Positions 23,791 to 36,997 of a DNA stretch of 64,000 bases are shown here, in pieces. The stretch is from Chloranthus sessilifolius (taxonomy: Eukaryota; Streptophyta; Magnoliopsida; Chloranthales; Chloranthaceae), in assembly GCA_021018995.1 (NCBI GenBank), contig CM037588.1, forward strand, positions 92,230,765-92,294,764, given 5' to 3'. The translations under genes were made by a program, and so were the position numbers. Position 1 is the first letter of the stretch. The number at the start of each line of letters is the position of its first letter. Under the pieces are notes generated by a model. That model saw only the letters and a program-made list of their open reading frames with translations, was not told the origin of the DNA and ran no database searches.

Positions 23791-25230
23791 GTATAATCTA
23801 AATAATTCTATGAAGTGACATTAAATGATTTCTATTTTAACTAAATCCTCTTCCAAATTATCTTGTTCTATGCATACAATCAACCATTTTAATGTTGGGC
23901 CATAATACAACCTTACGACACGATTCTTGTTTTCAGAAGTGTTACCTATGCATTTCTACTCTACGGAATTTTGTTGTGTCAACACTTGGTGACACTTGGA
24001 CACTCCTCAACATGAAACGACACTTCTAGAAATGTATGAAAAGAAACTACCTGATACCATCAAAGTGCGCCTAGTTTCAACATGGCAAAAAGAGTTGCCA
24101 TTTGAAAAACCGTGCAAAGTTAGAAAATTATAAATGAAAAGACTAGGGTGCTTGAAAACCATTTACATAATATGTGAAGTTAGAAAAAATTTTAATGCAA
24201 AGACTTCAATACTTGAAAACCATTTATATAATCCAGAATATTTTAACATAAATTCATGACATACATTATGTATACTTTTCATCATTTTATTAGTAAGTTT
24301 CACTATTAGCTCTCTAGGATTCCCTTCAATTTTACATACTATATACGTTGAAACTATATAATATTTTTATTATTTAACGCTGTGCTGCTGTATTGAAATT
24401 TTTAGAAATTGTCGTGCCAGTCACTTATTACACCTTGACACTTGGCACAAGCGCCACCATGTCGATGTAGCATTGGCTTTTGGTCGCAAAGATGCCACTG
24501 GAATATATTCAATATTTAACATGAGCAATTTATAACCCCACATGTTGAGAAAATTTACGGGTGATTGAATATAATGTGTCAAAAGTATTATTCTATGTCC
24601 TAGGACCCTCATAGTATAATGATTTATAGATATTATTTTAGATTTTTTTAAATTAATATTTTTAAAAACATTTAAAATACATTTTTCTCTATAAGGAATT
24701 ATGGTAATTTTCACAATGTAAAATGATGTCAAATGTGTCAAATATATTGTGAAATATTACTTTTTTTTATTTTAGTGTTTACTTATTTAATTTTAGTTTT
24801 AACTAATTATTATAAAATAAAATTTAATTTTTACCATTAAAAATTATCCTTTTGGGGGTGAAAATAATTGCATTTAAATAATTTTTATAACTTACAAATT
24901 ATGGATGATCAAAACTTGATGCACTGGAGTCCTCACCTTTGATATACATTGTTATGGCAAATTAAGGAATCTACGTCGCCATTATATGATAGGTCTTAGA
25001 AGCTATAAGAATAGGTGAGAATTTTTTGAATTTTGCAGAAATTTTGCCAAAATGGGGCTCCACCATCGCTTTTGGCAAAATTTTGCCTATTTACCGATAT
25101 TTCGGTGAATAGCCAAAAATATTCTAAATTTTCCAAAAAAAATTGAAATTTCAACGAAAATTTGGGAATGTTTTGACTTGTGTGGATTCACAATTCAATT
25201 ATGCTTACTTAACACTAACCTCTCTGTAAT
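23791..25230. other. APC4 intron, AT-rich, no clear feature
   Basis: Mostly AT-rich sequence with no exon or transposon end that I can name. The part at 25020-25190 has GAAATTTTGCC/GGCAAAATTTTG inverted motifs. It continues in style right of the next solo LTR (27927-28140), so an older unnamed repeat may have been the target there. Confidence 0.35.
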
Positions 25231-25994
25231 TGTGATGACCCAGAACCAACCCATTTCTTGGCCCAAACCACTCCCAAGACAGACCCAACCTAATGTCTTG
25301 TAATTTTCTCCTCGCCCCTGCTTAACACCCAATCCTCTCCCACATCACATCCTCTTCAAATTCAGAACTTGGGACTTGCAAACGTGTTGCAGTCTGTCGC
25401 CGCTCTGACGAAAAACTCGCCATCATCGCCCACCGCTAACCCATCTTCTATTGGCTATAAATCTGAGAGTTTGCTCATCTTCTTCCTCCAAGATTCAAGC
25501 TCCGGTAAGGTATTTGAGCTTCTTCATCTTCTCATCTTTTTCTCACTTCCGACCGGATCGATCTCCAGCGACAATCATCGGAGATGACTGTTGCCATCCG
25601 TTTCGATGCTCGCGCGGCCATCGTAACCGTGCGCGCCCTTGTGACCATCGTTCACCTTCGCGGCCACGATCAGTGTCATTCCCGTTGACAGTGCTACTGA
25701 TCTCAATGACACAATCCTCACCCCAGTTTCTTTCTCTCTATCTTCCCTCTCTACCAATCTTTCTTTCTCTTCTCCTGTGCTATACCCAACCCACGACCTC
25801 TGTTTTGTGCCAAAACAGTGAGATAAAAGTCCATTTTCTCATTTTATTTTATAAATAATATAAATTATAACCCACATAAATAATTATATATATTATTTAC
25901 AATCTCTACCTTTGTTTTGTCACAAACAAGTGACATGTAACTCTTCTAGTTGATTTTATTTTTCTATATATATGTATAATATAAGATATAAAAC

Positions 25995-26048
<54 letters not shown>

Positions 26049-27921
26049 TATAAAGACCTATTCTTTTATTTTATTCTATTTTCATTTTGCTATTAAAAAT
26101 ATAGGGATTATAACCCATCTGTGTTATAAATATCTTGGGCTCTTAACCTATTATAAAATATTTTTTGAATATATATATTTATTTATTTTGTTTAGTGTAA
26201 AATAAACTATTATAAATTATATTCTATTTATTATATTAAAAGAATGAGTTATTAATGACTTATTCTTTTGGCTTTAAAATTATTTTTATTTACAGATTAT
26301 TGTATTCTTTTAATAATTTATGTTTTATCAATTTCAATTAATTGTTAAAAATATATACATCCCTATCATGGGTTACTAAAATGATTTTTATTAATTACTC
26401 CCTTTCGTAATATTTTCGGCGTCAGATTTCAATCCTATCATCCATACTCTAATCGTGTCGACCTGTAGTTACACCATTCGCTCCTAAAACTCGACCCATC
26501 CCAGTTGAGACCCTATTGGCTAACCTTTCACATGATCCGACTCGACCGCTAGCTCAAATACCTCACGCATATTCACTCTCTTTGGGCAACCCGAGCTTCA
26601 ATCACCCTCATCACAATCACCAGGAAAGCGCATATCAAGGCAAGTGACCTACCCTTATTACTATGTTCTATTTAAATAATTACCACTATTTAGATACAAC
26701 TTATATGTAAGTATATACAACCCTATAATTATGAATTGAAACCTTAGGTAGTGTGATTCATCTACGAGACATTGTTGTGTGTTGGTATTATTAATATATG
26801 AGTATATTTACATAAGAGTTTGTCCTTTTATTTTTACACAATCATGTTTGATAATTGAAATTTTTGTATAAAGTTGATCGTAGTTCGACTTTTGATGGCA
26901 TATCATGCATGTGCATATATAATTGAGCATATGAGCAAACATAATTATTGTATGATTCTTATCATAAACTGGTAGAAAGAGAAGATGATTACGAGAAGTG
27001 ATTGATCGTAGTACATACTTCTTTTCGGATAGCATCATGAAATATCATCTTGATTATGGAAAGCACCAACTATTGAACAAATGATTTTCCACTGCATATG
27101 TTGTGCATCTATATAATTGTATGATATTTCTAGTTGAGATCCCCCATTGGGTAGCATGGGTTTGGAACGAATGTCTGTACTAGTGCTTCCATAACAGGAA
27201 GTACATATTGCTTACTGATCTGTCACGATATGTGCGTAATTCAGATATACAATGAGATAAGGTAAGGACTACCTTAATAAGAGGTTGAAGTCCAAAATGG
27301 TCACATGTAGTTGTACCATAGATCTAGTACTATATGAGTAAAACCTACACCTATAATGTGTAGCCGCTGAAATTAAGTTATTTTCCTTTGTTTTTTTCTC
27401 TTCAAAGAAAAATCCATGTTCTTTTATTTATACATCTCATGCCTTACTTGATGATAATTGCAAATGCAGCCTTTGAGAACTAAAAAGTAAATTTGCATAC
27501 ATTTACCACATTGAACCAAAGGAATGCTTATAATTGATTTTGTCTCTCTTATTGGTTATTAAGATGTAGGTTACCAGATATTATTAGGGGGCACTTATTG
27601 AGTTTATCTCACTACCATTGTTAACATTTCAGTGGCGGATCGAGTTGACCCTCGTACATCTCCTCAAACAAGATATTGAGAGATCATTTGAAATAGAATC
27701 AGCCGAGGAGTTAGTAAGGTTTTGTGTTTTATTGTAAAGGGCCTTTTGGAATATAATAGTGTTCACGATGGTCAATGAATTGTAACAATGATGTACCCTT
27801 CTTTTAAAATTATGAATGAAATATCAGGTTATGTGTTTTGTTTAACCTTTTAGTTCTGCTTTGACTATTGAATTCACTCGCACACCGAAATTCGCAGTGT
27901 ATTGGATGTCGGGGCGTGACA
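25231..27921 (+). mobile_element. Solo LTR (2.7 kb), TGTGATGACCC type
   Basis: It begins TGTGATGACCCAGAACC and ends TCGGGGCGTGACA. The exact 5-bp target duplication GTAAT lies at 25226-25230 and 27922-27926. A long (TA)n tract lies at about 25998-26043. Open frames in its first 600 bp are pyrimidine-rich and match no protein I know. The LTR length and end sequence group it with the solo LTRs at 18817, 45098 and 46560. No internal part is present. Confidence 0.85.
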
Positions 27922-27926
27922 GTAAT

Positions 27927-28544
27927 ATTCTCTTCATAATTATTGATTTCTGATGCATGTGGATTCTGGATTATCTATTGCACCTATTTTATTACTTAAA
28001 AATATTGTTTTAACTTTAATAATTAAATATATGTTTTCATATTTATTATATAATATAGATTAATTTTCTATTTTTTATCATAATCCCGAAATTTCCCAAA
28101 TTTCACTAAATTGAGTCGTAACCTCCCCCGCCGAAATTGAACTTTATTACTAAGGCTATAAAGGCAAGTGCGCGGTGGATCGTGAGGGAGTCATTTATGT
28201 GAATTATCGTGCGCCTTTAGTGTGATGACTAGTTTGAGATAACACTAATCAGGGTCACATGATTCATGCGGTTGGATCCCGACGCAACTTTGATGCATAA
28301 GGTGTATAGGCTATACATTTGGCTATAGCCTGTTAGGATATCCTAATAGTATTAGAGATTGAAGTGCTATTTAATACTAACATGAGAGCCACAATCCCTC
28401 AAACTTTTAGAGAGAATGCTATTAGAAGAAGTGGAGGGAATCAGCCTAAGAAAGACAGTAAATGATCAAGAGAAAAGACTGGTTTGTTATAGGGATCAAA
28501 AGGTACATATCAATTAATTGGGATTTTTAAGTAAACCTAATACT
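27927..28544. other. APC4 intron, no clear feature
   Basis: AT-rich sequence, then a moderately GC-richer stretch (28140-28510), without recognised features. It ends at the poly-T that marks the 3' end of the L1 element. Confidence 0.35.
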
Positions 28545-29039
28545 CTCTTTTTTTTTATCAGTAATGAGACACTATATTGATAAAACAGCAAGGCGCTGAA
28601 AGGATCAATAGAGGACAGGACGACCAAAAAGGGAAAAACTACACTAAACTTACACCAAAGTAAAACGAAGGACCCCGAACCGACATACACAACAAGAACA
28701 AGCCCGCAGCCAGGCTGACCTGACCGATAAGCACCCAAATTAATCCGGGTCCCATGCAGCATTGTCGCCCCTAACTACGACCTCGCCTCTATCGACCCCA
28801 AACCACATCAGATCTCTGACCGCCTTCATGATCATCCCCACCGGCTGGTTTTTCCGCTCGAATATCCGTCTATTTCTCCCAAGCCATATACTCCAAACAA
28901 CCGCAAAGAAAGTCGCCTTCTAGTAGTCACCTATCTGACATTCGAACCTGACTGACGACCACATCAAGAACTGGAGGTAGGTAAATGGAGGGGTAACCCA
29001 AATCATGCCGAAGGATTTTAGGATTACGCCCCATAATTC

Positions 29040-29562
29040 AGCAATGAAGAAATTGATGTGCAGCAGATTCTTCCCCTTGTAGGCACATCGCACAAACGTT
29101 TGGAATATCCTTCTCCCGCCGGATTAGCTGATCTATCATTAGAATTTTCTCTTTGAATGGCGTCCATGCGAGGAATTTTACTTTGGGAGGGATGGCCGCC
29201 TTCCACACCTTCGCTCCTTGAAACCTGATAAGGGGGCTTCTGGATAGCATCCAGTAATAAGATTTGGCACTGAATCTGCCCTCTTTGCTAAGGTTCCAAA
29301 TCCACTTGTCTTGACCACACTGGTTACGACTGTCCTCGTAGAGAAGATGCAATAGCATAGCGAAGGATTCCATCTCGTCAGCTCGGAGAAGCCTTCTAGT
29401 GGTGACATCCCACACTCTTCTGCCAAGGGATTCGGTTACGAAATCATCGATCTGTCCCAAGGGTTGCAGGAGATGTTGAATATGTTGGAGAAGGAGGATT
29501 TGAGGGGCCCGCACTCCACATATGCATCTTCTCAGAACCGAATTCGGGTGTCGCATCCCCAA
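29040..29562 (-). pseudogene. L1 zf-RVT domain region
   Basis: A 174-codon open frame on the minus strand covers the C-terminal zinc-binding domain of plant L1 reverse transcriptases. It runs WIWNLSKEGRFSAKSYYWML, then VWKAAIPPKVKFLAW, then CAMCLQGEESAAHQFLHC. It is one of the longest intact frames left in this LINE but has no start of its own. Confidence 0.78.
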
Positions 29563-29959
29563 CTGAAACGCATCCCTCTAGTGAAAAGAGTCCAAGAACC
29601 ACAAATGCTCTTCCACCAGGCCAACATACCTCTGTTAACCATAGTGTTGATGCCCCAATTACCATACAATTGCCCGTACTTTTCGACCAATACCATACAC
29701 CAAAGACTGTTGCTTTCACCAATCGAACCCGCCCGCCAGAACCATTTCCCTTGGAGCGCAATATTGGTCCACCTCAAGCTACGAATCCCAAGGCCACCAC
29801 AACTTGCCGGCAGTTGGCAGGTGTCCTAGTTAACGAGATGGTATTGTTTGTCAAGGCCCGACCCCTCCCAAAGGAAGTTCCGTTGAATTTGCTCGAGCAG
29901 ATCGATCACCCCTATTGGACATTTGAACGTCAACATAAAGAAGATAGGCAGACTAGATA

Positions 29960-31500
29960 GGACTGATTTAATCAGGACCAGTCATCCTCCACTACTGAGC
30001 AATTTCCCATTCCACGAAGATAGTCGTTGTTCGAATCTTTGAATTATCGGTTCCCATGCTCTAGCTAAAGGTTGCCTTAGCCCGAGAGGCAGGCCTAAGT
30101 ACTTGATAGGTAACTTCTCGATCACATAGCTCACAGTAGACGCTAATTCAGCCAGCAAAGGATCGGTGGTCCCAATACCCGTGATCACCGACTTATGTAG
30201 ATTAATACATTGTCCCGATGCAGCCTCGTAGACTGAAAGGACCTCAGATATGGCCCTAAACTCCGCCACATCAGCCCTCGCAAATAGGATGGTGTCATCA
30301 GCGTATTGGATAGGAGTATATTCGGTTCAGTTTGGTCGGTTTTGGGCCAAAACCACAAACCAAACCGGTCCTAATCGGTTTTTAGATTTTCAAACCAAAC
30401 CAACCCGATTCAATTCGGTTCGGTTTGGATCGGTCGGTTTCAGTTTTCCTATAAGTTCTACTTGCACATCAAAATTTTCTCAACTTCTCAACCGGTTTTC
30501 CTATAAGTTCTACTTTACTGCTTTAGGATTTAGGAATAGGATAAAGACAAGGGTAGGGTTTTATATAAAATATGCATTTTACTTAAATGCCCTTTAAATT
30601 AATCAAAATCCCCGCCTATATATATATATATATATACAAACTACATTCGATTCGGTTTGGTTTCGGCTTGGAACTGAAACCAAACAAAATTTTTCGGTTT
30701 TCCTTTTTTCCAAACCAAACCCAAACCGGTACCCATCCAAACCGAACCAAACCCGGCAGTTGGTTCGGTTTCGTCGGTTTGGTAGGTTCGGTACACAAAA
30801 CAAACAGCCCGGTATTGGAGATGCGTGATGGAAAGCCCCTGCGGGCCCACGTGAATTCTGGAAATGAGGCGGAGCTGCCTCGCTCGCGCAATAAGCCCCG
30901 TCAAAGCTTTAGCTACCATATTGACTAATAAGGGGGAGAGCGGGTCACCCTGACGGATCCCTCTGGAACTTTTGAAATATCATGTTGGTGTCTCATTAAT
31001 CAGCACAGAGAACCAAGCCAAGGAATAGCAGTCCCTCATCCACCCCCTCCAGATAGACCCGAACCCAAACTTGTCAAGCATTAGTCTAAACAGTCCCAAC
31101 TTACCCGATCATAAGCCTTTTCCATATCCACTTTCCACAGAGCTGTTGGCTACCGCGCGTGATGGGCAGAGTGAATCACCTGTTGGGCCACCGCCACCAA
31201 ATCAGCTAGTTGTCTTCCCTGACCAAAAGCTCCCTGATTGGCCGAAATGAAGTTGGCCATTAACGGTTTGAGTCTGTTGGCCAATACTTTGGAGATGATC
31301 TTGTACAGACAATTAATGAGGCAAATCGGATGGTAATCGGAGAGGTCCTTAGCACCCTCCCTTTGTGGAATGAGGGTGATGGTGGAGTTGAGACTCCGCC
31401 CAATAAAGTCGGTGGCGTGGAACTCATGCAACACATCCATCAGGTCCCCCTTTAGGATTGGCCAAAAGGAGTGAAAGAATTCCATAGTGAATCCATTGGG
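29960..31500 (-). pseudogene. L1 reverse transcriptase region
   Basis: Pieces at 31150-31485 (NSTITLIPQREGAKDLSDYH, then PICLINCLYKIISKVLANRL) and 29982-30269 (SVYEAASGQCINLHKS, LPIKYLGLPLGL) are the front and back halves of a plant L1 reverse transcriptase. A 501-bp hAT MITE (30311-30811) lies between them. Frames are broken by several changes. Confidence 0.8.
30311..30811. mobile_element. 501-bp hAT-type MITE in the LINE
   Basis: The exact 8-bp target duplication GTATTGGA lies at 30303-30310 and 30812-30819. The left end is TAGGAGTATATTCGG. The right end, complemented, is CGGGCTGTTTG, recalling the TAGGGGTGT terminus of plant hAT MITEs. The interior is a large foldback of GGTTCGGTTTGG and CCAAACCGAACC motifs around a (TA)n centre (30617-30640). 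The open frames on both strands here are produced by this foldback. Confidence 0.85.
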
Positions 31501-32099
31501 CCTCGGCGATTTGTTCTTCCCCCCGAACTTGATGGCCTGTCAGACCTCGTCTTCGCTAAATTGTTACTCCACATCTGCACATTCTTCTAATGAGATTGAT
31601 CGAAACACCAACCCGTCCAGCTCTGGCCTAGCGAGACCGTCGTCAGAATATAGGTTAGCGTAGAACTAGACTACATGGTCTCGAATCTGCTCGTGACCCG
31701 AGTAGGTAACCCCACCAACAGTTATGTTGCCCAAAAAGTTGATCTCGTTTCGCGCATTGGCCACTGCGTGGAAGAATTTGGTGTTATGATCCCCCGCTTT
31801 CAGCCATTTCTCCTTAGCCTTTTGTTTCCAACACCTCTTCAGCCATACATTTGTTGTTCAATTTCTGCTTCTTTTGGAATCTCTCCTCTTTCCTCATCCG
31901 ACAAACCCCTCTGCTCCTCCAGATTGTCGATCTCTTTCAGCCGTTGTAGCAAGGCCTCTTTCGAGAGATGGATCAGCCCATACACCTCTTTATCCCATGC
32001 TTTAATACAGCCATTGACCCGCTGAAGCTTGGAGATGAACCTGAATGTTGTCGCCCCTGAAGGCGCAAGTTCACTCCATGCAGGAACCGCCGCCATAAA

Positions 32100-32830
32100 T
32101 TTTTCTTCCAACAACCACATGTTTTATAATCGAAACGGACACAATCCCTTCCCCCTAGTGTCACAACTTAGCAGTAAAGGTCGGTGGTCCGAGACAGCCC
32201 TTGTAACCCTTCTAGTTTGGCAGCCAGATAGATATTTAGCCACTCCGTAGTGCAGAGGAACCTGTCCAGCCGACTTAGCGATGGATTTTCTTGAAGATTG
32301 GACCAGGTGAATCTGGATCCTGCTAGGGGAACATCCATCAACTCCCAGTCGGTGATGAATGCATTGAAATTTCGCATCACCACCACATCCGGCGGCCCAC
32401 CCTACTTCTCGTACGCCCACCCAATAGCGTTAAAATCACCCCCCAAGGCATAGCGGCTAGTCCCATCTAGCCTCGACGGCTGCAAGCTCAAACAAGAAAT
32501 CGCCCCTTGTCTGTCTTCAGATGAACCATAAATTTCAAAAAGCGTCCACACTTTGCATGTATCTTTAGATCGCAGCACTACTGCCGCCGAGAAACACCCC
32601 ACTTCCTCATCTATTTTGTCAAACAGGAGAGAGTTCCATGCCACCAGAATATCGCCTGAAGCCCCCGTGGAATCAACACCAATCCAGTCCCATCGATTCC
32701 CTCCGAGCATGGATGAAACTTTTAACCTATCACAGTTGCCCCATTTAGTCTCTTACAGCGTAATGACTCCCAGATTGATTGAGGCGATGACTCACTCAAC
32801 TCCAGCATGCTTCAACCAGTCACATTCCAC
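32100..32830 (-). pseudogene. L1 endonuclease region
   Basis: An apurinic-endonuclease-like domain as in plant L1 ORF2. WNSLLFDKIDEEVGCFSAAV comes first, then ALGGDFNAI, then FNAFITDWELMDVPLAGSRF and TWSNLQENPSLSRLDRFL. It is degenerate. Confidence 0.75.
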
Positions 32831-34500
32831 AATAGCAGCTTCATGATCAGACAATGCACAACCCTCCCAAACCCGGAAAATCAGGTTCCCTTCCCGTCAA
32901 ACATCCCCCATTGTAGTCGAGCAAGTTCCCGAGAGACGACACTACGCCTTTTCAAGTTCTTGTCATGTCGACAAACAAGATGGAGTGGAACACCTCCCTG
33001 AAGGCATCTTCGGGCCCCTTGAAAGTCATTCCGAGATCGCGGCCTACGCGAATGAGACGATCAATTTCTTCAGAATTTTCGGGCTCTTCGCGATTACCAC
33101 ATCTCGAAAACGTTGTCGAGCTGACCGCAGTTGCACAACTAGGAGAAACGAAAGGGCCACAGTTATCAGCTTCATTTTGACGGAAAGAAGTCCCAGGCAA
33201 CATCTCCGCCGTCAAAACCAAGGGGGAGAGGGACGTCAAGCGCGGATCCATGGCTAAGGCCAAATCTGTCGCCTGGGGTAGACAGACACCCGGAAGCTCA
33301 TTAGAGGGGAGGAGATGATCGAGGTTGGAAGCATAAACTGTTGGGTCGAGGTGATTGACCCCATTAGCTCGTCGGGTCCCCCCCCCCTCTTCAGTACCGG
33401 TCCAACTCTCATTCTCCGGAACCTCAAAAGCCCGAGGTTTCAAATCCATCATGGAAATACCTGTCCACAGCATCACCAAATTCGAAAAGGCCCCTGGACC
33501 CATTTGAGTGAGTTTAAAATAGAGACCATACCCGCCAAAAACCCAAAATGCTTCCCTTTCCAGTTGTACTTGTACCCCAATTGTATACGAAAAACCATGT
33601 GTCAACCTCACATCAATTCCTTGAAGCTCACATGCATGGGACACGTGACACCCACTAGAAGCTTCCGTGTCGGGATTCCAAGAACCCCCCATTTGCAACT
33701 TCGAGATAGTGATACGCCTTTTGGACAAAACCCCACGAAACCACATGCTGGGTTCTGGGGCTTTCCAATCGACCCCGACGTGTCGACTCCTCCACATAGC
33801 GCGAAAAACGAGACTTTCTATATCTATGTCTCTGGCGCTTGAAAACCAAAAAACATAGACATTTTTATGTCTCTATGTTCTTTGTCCTCAGCGGCTACAT
33901 CGTGGCCTTGTTGACCATCGGATCCCAGGGGGGGCAATCCTGCAGCACGATACTTTCCACTGGCACCCACGATGTTTCACCTACCTCTCCAAACTGCTTT
34001 TGTACGATGATTTCTTTGAGTACGGCATGATCCTAGTCGTTGGGAACCTCGACGATGTGGGATCTGGTGTGTAGTGCGTGAGAGATTCTTGTTGGTTTAA
34101 CCGCTCCGATTGGTCCCACCAATCACAAGGGCGACGCCCCCTTCCACGAATTAGGGTTTTCCTCACAAAGCACGTCTAGCCCTTCGACTATTTCCCCCTC
34201 CTCAAACTCAACTATGGGATTATGAGCCATCCCGTCAATAACTGAGGTACCACAACTCCCTGTCGGCGTGGACGACCTCCTATGGAGCGGTGCATTCGGG
34301 GACGAACACCCATCCGAGCCTCGCGATGTTGGCCGACCGGTCCATTCCATCCCGTCCCCGAGTGGTTCGATGTCCGCCGAGATTTTTTTTGCGGAACCAC
34401 TGAATATGTCTACCCCGGGGGTTCAGGGATCCCGCGGGTTCATCGCTCAGCTTCAACTGGATGAGCACCCTCTCCATCAATTCCACTTCTATGAAGGCCC

Positions 34501-34639
34501 TGTGTTCTTAGCACCCTCTTTGTTTAATAACTTTATCAAATCAATTAGAATCAATTTTAAGAAATCATGTTCCATAAAAATTCATGCTAAAAAATTTACA
34601 CACCCAAAAATCCATACTTTCTTCACGCAAGATCAAGAG
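34501..34639. other. Spacer between L1 and copia fragment
   Basis: AT-rich, with no recognised feature. The 5' end of the L1 and the left border of the copia fragment are both imprecise here. Confidence 0.3.
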
Positions 34640-35230
34640 TTCCTAGGACGATACTACTAGTATATATTGATGACATTATTGTTACTACTAGCGATGTTGC
34701 CTTCATCACCCACGTAAAGGCAGAATTAGGCAGGGCATTTGAGGTGAAAGATTTAGGCTATCTTCGGTTCTTTCTAGGTATAAAGATTGCCCAAGCTCCT
34801 CGTGGCATTTCAGTTTCTCAGCAAACATATCCTCTTAACATATTTTAGGATATTGTCATGCTTGGATGCAGACTAGCCAAGTCACCCATGGATTCTAAAC
34901 ATCATCGCCATGCTGCTGCTAATGAACCACTCTCTGTTCCATTTGAGTATCAACGACTTGTTGGTCGTCTCATATAATATCAAGACTAACCCCACATTTG
35001 CAGCAGGAGAAGTCACCCAGTTTATGCACTCTCCTCGGATGTCTCACCTGAATGTTAATCATCGGATCTTACACAATATTAAGTCTTCTCGTGGATGAGA
35101 AATTTTCTACTGTGGTATTGGGGATTCCACTATCAGTTGTTAAAGTGATGCTAATTATGTCGGTGCTCCATCAATCTCCATTCGGCATTTAGTTAGGAGG
35201 CCACCTTGAGGTCTAAGAAAGCAAGAAACA
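34640..35230 (+). mobile_element. Ty1/copia fragment: end of reverse transcriptase and RNase H
   Basis: The plus strand reads YIDDIIVTTSD, FEVKDLGYLRFFLGIKIA, SVSQQTYPL, SPMDSKHH and YQRLVGRLI. These are the copia landmarks around the YxDD box and the start of RNase H. Both ends of the element, including LTRs, are missing. It is broken. Confidence 0.82.
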
Positions 35231-36365
35231 TGAAGTGTCACGCTACAAGGCTGAGTCTGGGTATGACTATAATAACAAAGTTGCGATTTAATTGGATATC
35301 CTCCTTCCTAACGTAATAACCTCTTGAACCCTAAACAATCTCGCTGATTAAGATTACCGGTCATAGAAGTGTCCTCGACGATCTGCATCCCATAATACTC
35401 AGACACATTGAAGTGGGTGCAACTTTCAGAAGTACCAGCGAGCTTGACCTCCAAAAAGCTCATAATCTCAATGGTTGAGCTAGCATGCTCATAGGTTATG
35501 AATAGATGATCACTGATCAGTCATACCGTGTAAAAGAACAGCCCTAATAAACTGGTCAATGTGGCTCACTTCTTAATTCTCTTGTTGACTACAGTGCATA
35601 AAGAACTCAGAAGATGGACAGGGAGTAGAAAGCTCTAGAAGACAAAGCTTCCAATCAAGATCAACGAAATCTTCCTCTTCCACGTGGAAAAGTTGTCAGT
35701 GATCAACAGTTCACCCTTGTTCAAATCTTCAGAAAGTTTGCAAGTCTTTTTCTCTGTTCCAACAAGTAGGTCAGACCATTAAGACAAAACAGTATCATGG
35801 AAACAAATCTTAAGGAAAATTCATAGCAGTCACCACTAGGAAAGGAAGTAACCTATGGCTCTGATACTAATGAAAGTTTCTAATTGGTACTAGAATATGG
35901 GAAAACAATAAATGAACCAATGACCAAGCAGCTGAAGCCTATGTGGATACATAGAGTACCTTTCTTGAAGATGTCGAGAACTAGGTCTTCTACACCAAGC
36001 AGTCCTTTGACATTGTTTTGGAGGCATATTGTTGTTGGTTATATAGTTGTACAAAGTGATACTTCTAACAGCTGCTCAAAGCATATAGTGGACTCCAACT
36101 GGATCCCAAGTAGCCTTCTAACAGTAGCTGTACATTGGGCGCTGAAGTATTTCTAGTTAGAGGAGAAAACTAATCCTCTGGAATAATCATTACATCATAT
36201 AACATGTTTAAAATTTCAGTAAAAATCCCCGCAATAACAAGCTTTCATGCAAAACCACCCACTATTCAAATATCACACATGGATCAAGGATACAGATAGA
36301 CAAATACATAAAAGAACATTAAAATTAACTACAAAAGGCTCAAGAGATTCTATAAAAGAACTTAC
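35231..36365. other. Last kilobase of the 32-kb intron before the exon
   Basis: Low-grade sequence. A GGCTCTGATACTAAT motif at about 35857-35871 is the complement of a Met-tRNA primer site (TATCAGAGCC), which hints at an old copia remnant on the minus strand with gag-like debris to its left. No LTR could be defined. Nothing else is recognised. Confidence 0.3.
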
Positions 36366-36464
36366 AAATCAATTTCAACATTATGATTTGCATCAGAGAG
36401 GTCCAACAACTGCTTGACGGGATCATGGTCGAAAAGGAACTTCAAGAATATGACAACAAGTTCA
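36366..36464 (-). CDS. APC4: APC4 exon before the 32-kb intron
   Basis: This 99-nt exon lies between acceptor TGACAG and donor GATTT|GTAAG. It encodes [20 protein letters not shown] and then [12 protein letters not shown]. It ends two bases into a leucine codon that is completed by the first base of the exon at 4155-4259. The intervening intron is 32106 bp, and phase and protein continuity across it are exact. Confidence 0.88.
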
Positions 36465-36539
36465 CTGTCAAAAATCAAGGAAGTCGAGTTATATACAGGT
36501 ATAAAGAATAGCATACTAATAAACAAATAGCAGTCAAAC

Positions 36540-36622
36540 CTGTTAAACGGAGGAAGCTGGTCACTTGGTTCGGATATTAATATCTTTATGCATTTTGAAA
36601 GCCAAGCGAAGAAATTTTGGAA
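36540..36622 (-). CDS. APC4: APC4 exon
   Basis: This 83-nt exon has 27 codons plus two bases, acceptor TTTCAG and donor AACAG|GTTTGA. It encodes [20 protein letters not shown] followed by PPFN. Only 75 bp separate it from the next exon, the one short intron in the window. The split codon AG/T gives serine at the junction. Confidence 0.88.
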
Positions 36623-36943
36623 CTGAAAGAACGAAAAATACTAAAGATTAAATATGGAAATTTGAACTACAGATGAGAATTTTGTTCACCTTACTAGGCA
36701 TTAAAGTTCTCCTGAGGCAAAAAAATTTCGCAAGGATATAGAATCTATTTTCTCATCAGGTTATATTATCATCTACGGAGATTCTAACATAAAGACATTT
36801 TGTTACAAGCAAAAGTGACTATATAATTTGTAACCACGGAAGGCATTCATCACTCTAAGCACCCCAAAATGGGAAACTATATGCAAAACATAACTTTCAT
36901 TATAGCAAATTGGACCCACAATCCCACAGAGGACAGAGGCTAG

Positions 36944-36997
<54 letters not shown>

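Larger units (their letters stand above)
28545..34500 (-). mobile_element. L1-type LINE, near full length, dead
   Basis: About 6 kb on the minus strand. The 3' end is a poly(A), seen as T9 at about 28549. Moving upstream come: a 3' segment WSIWLGRNRRIFERKNQP (28870), a zf-RVT domain (29040-29500: KVWKAAIPPKVKFLAWTPF and NVCAMCLQGEESAAHQFLHC), reverse transcriptase (29980-31500: LPIKYLGLPLGL, GFGSIWRGWM, YHPICLINCLYKIISKVLAN), an AP-type endonuclease (32100-32830: LGGDFNAIGWA, DWELMDVPLAGSRFTWSN) and an ORF1 region up to about 34450 with its own degenerate frames. This is the plant L1 order. Stops and frameshifts are spread over the whole length. A hAT MITE sits in the reverse transcriptase. 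The 5' border and target duplication were not found. Confidence 0.85.

Noticed and set aside
25369-25860. Open frames with a start near 25369, considered as a gene in the 25-kb region
   Set aside because: They lie wholly within a solo LTR with exact GTAAT duplications. The sequence is serine- and proline-rich, without known motifs.
29464-29960. Open frames of 96-121 codons on the plus strand
   Set aside because: They are shadows of the L1 coding region on the minus strand.
30587-30928. Open frames of 90-113 codons on both strands
   Set aside because: They come from the GGTTCGG/CCGAACC foldback of a MITE.
32553-34660. Several plus-strand open frames of 60-175 codons
   Set aside because: They lie opposite the L1 endonuclease and ORF1 regions and match nothing. 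The proline-rich composition is that of an antisense reading.
35857-35871. Complement of a Met-tRNA primer site, taken as a complete minus-strand copia element
   Set aside because: No LTR could be defined on its right and the coding traces on its left are too weak, so only the motif is reported.
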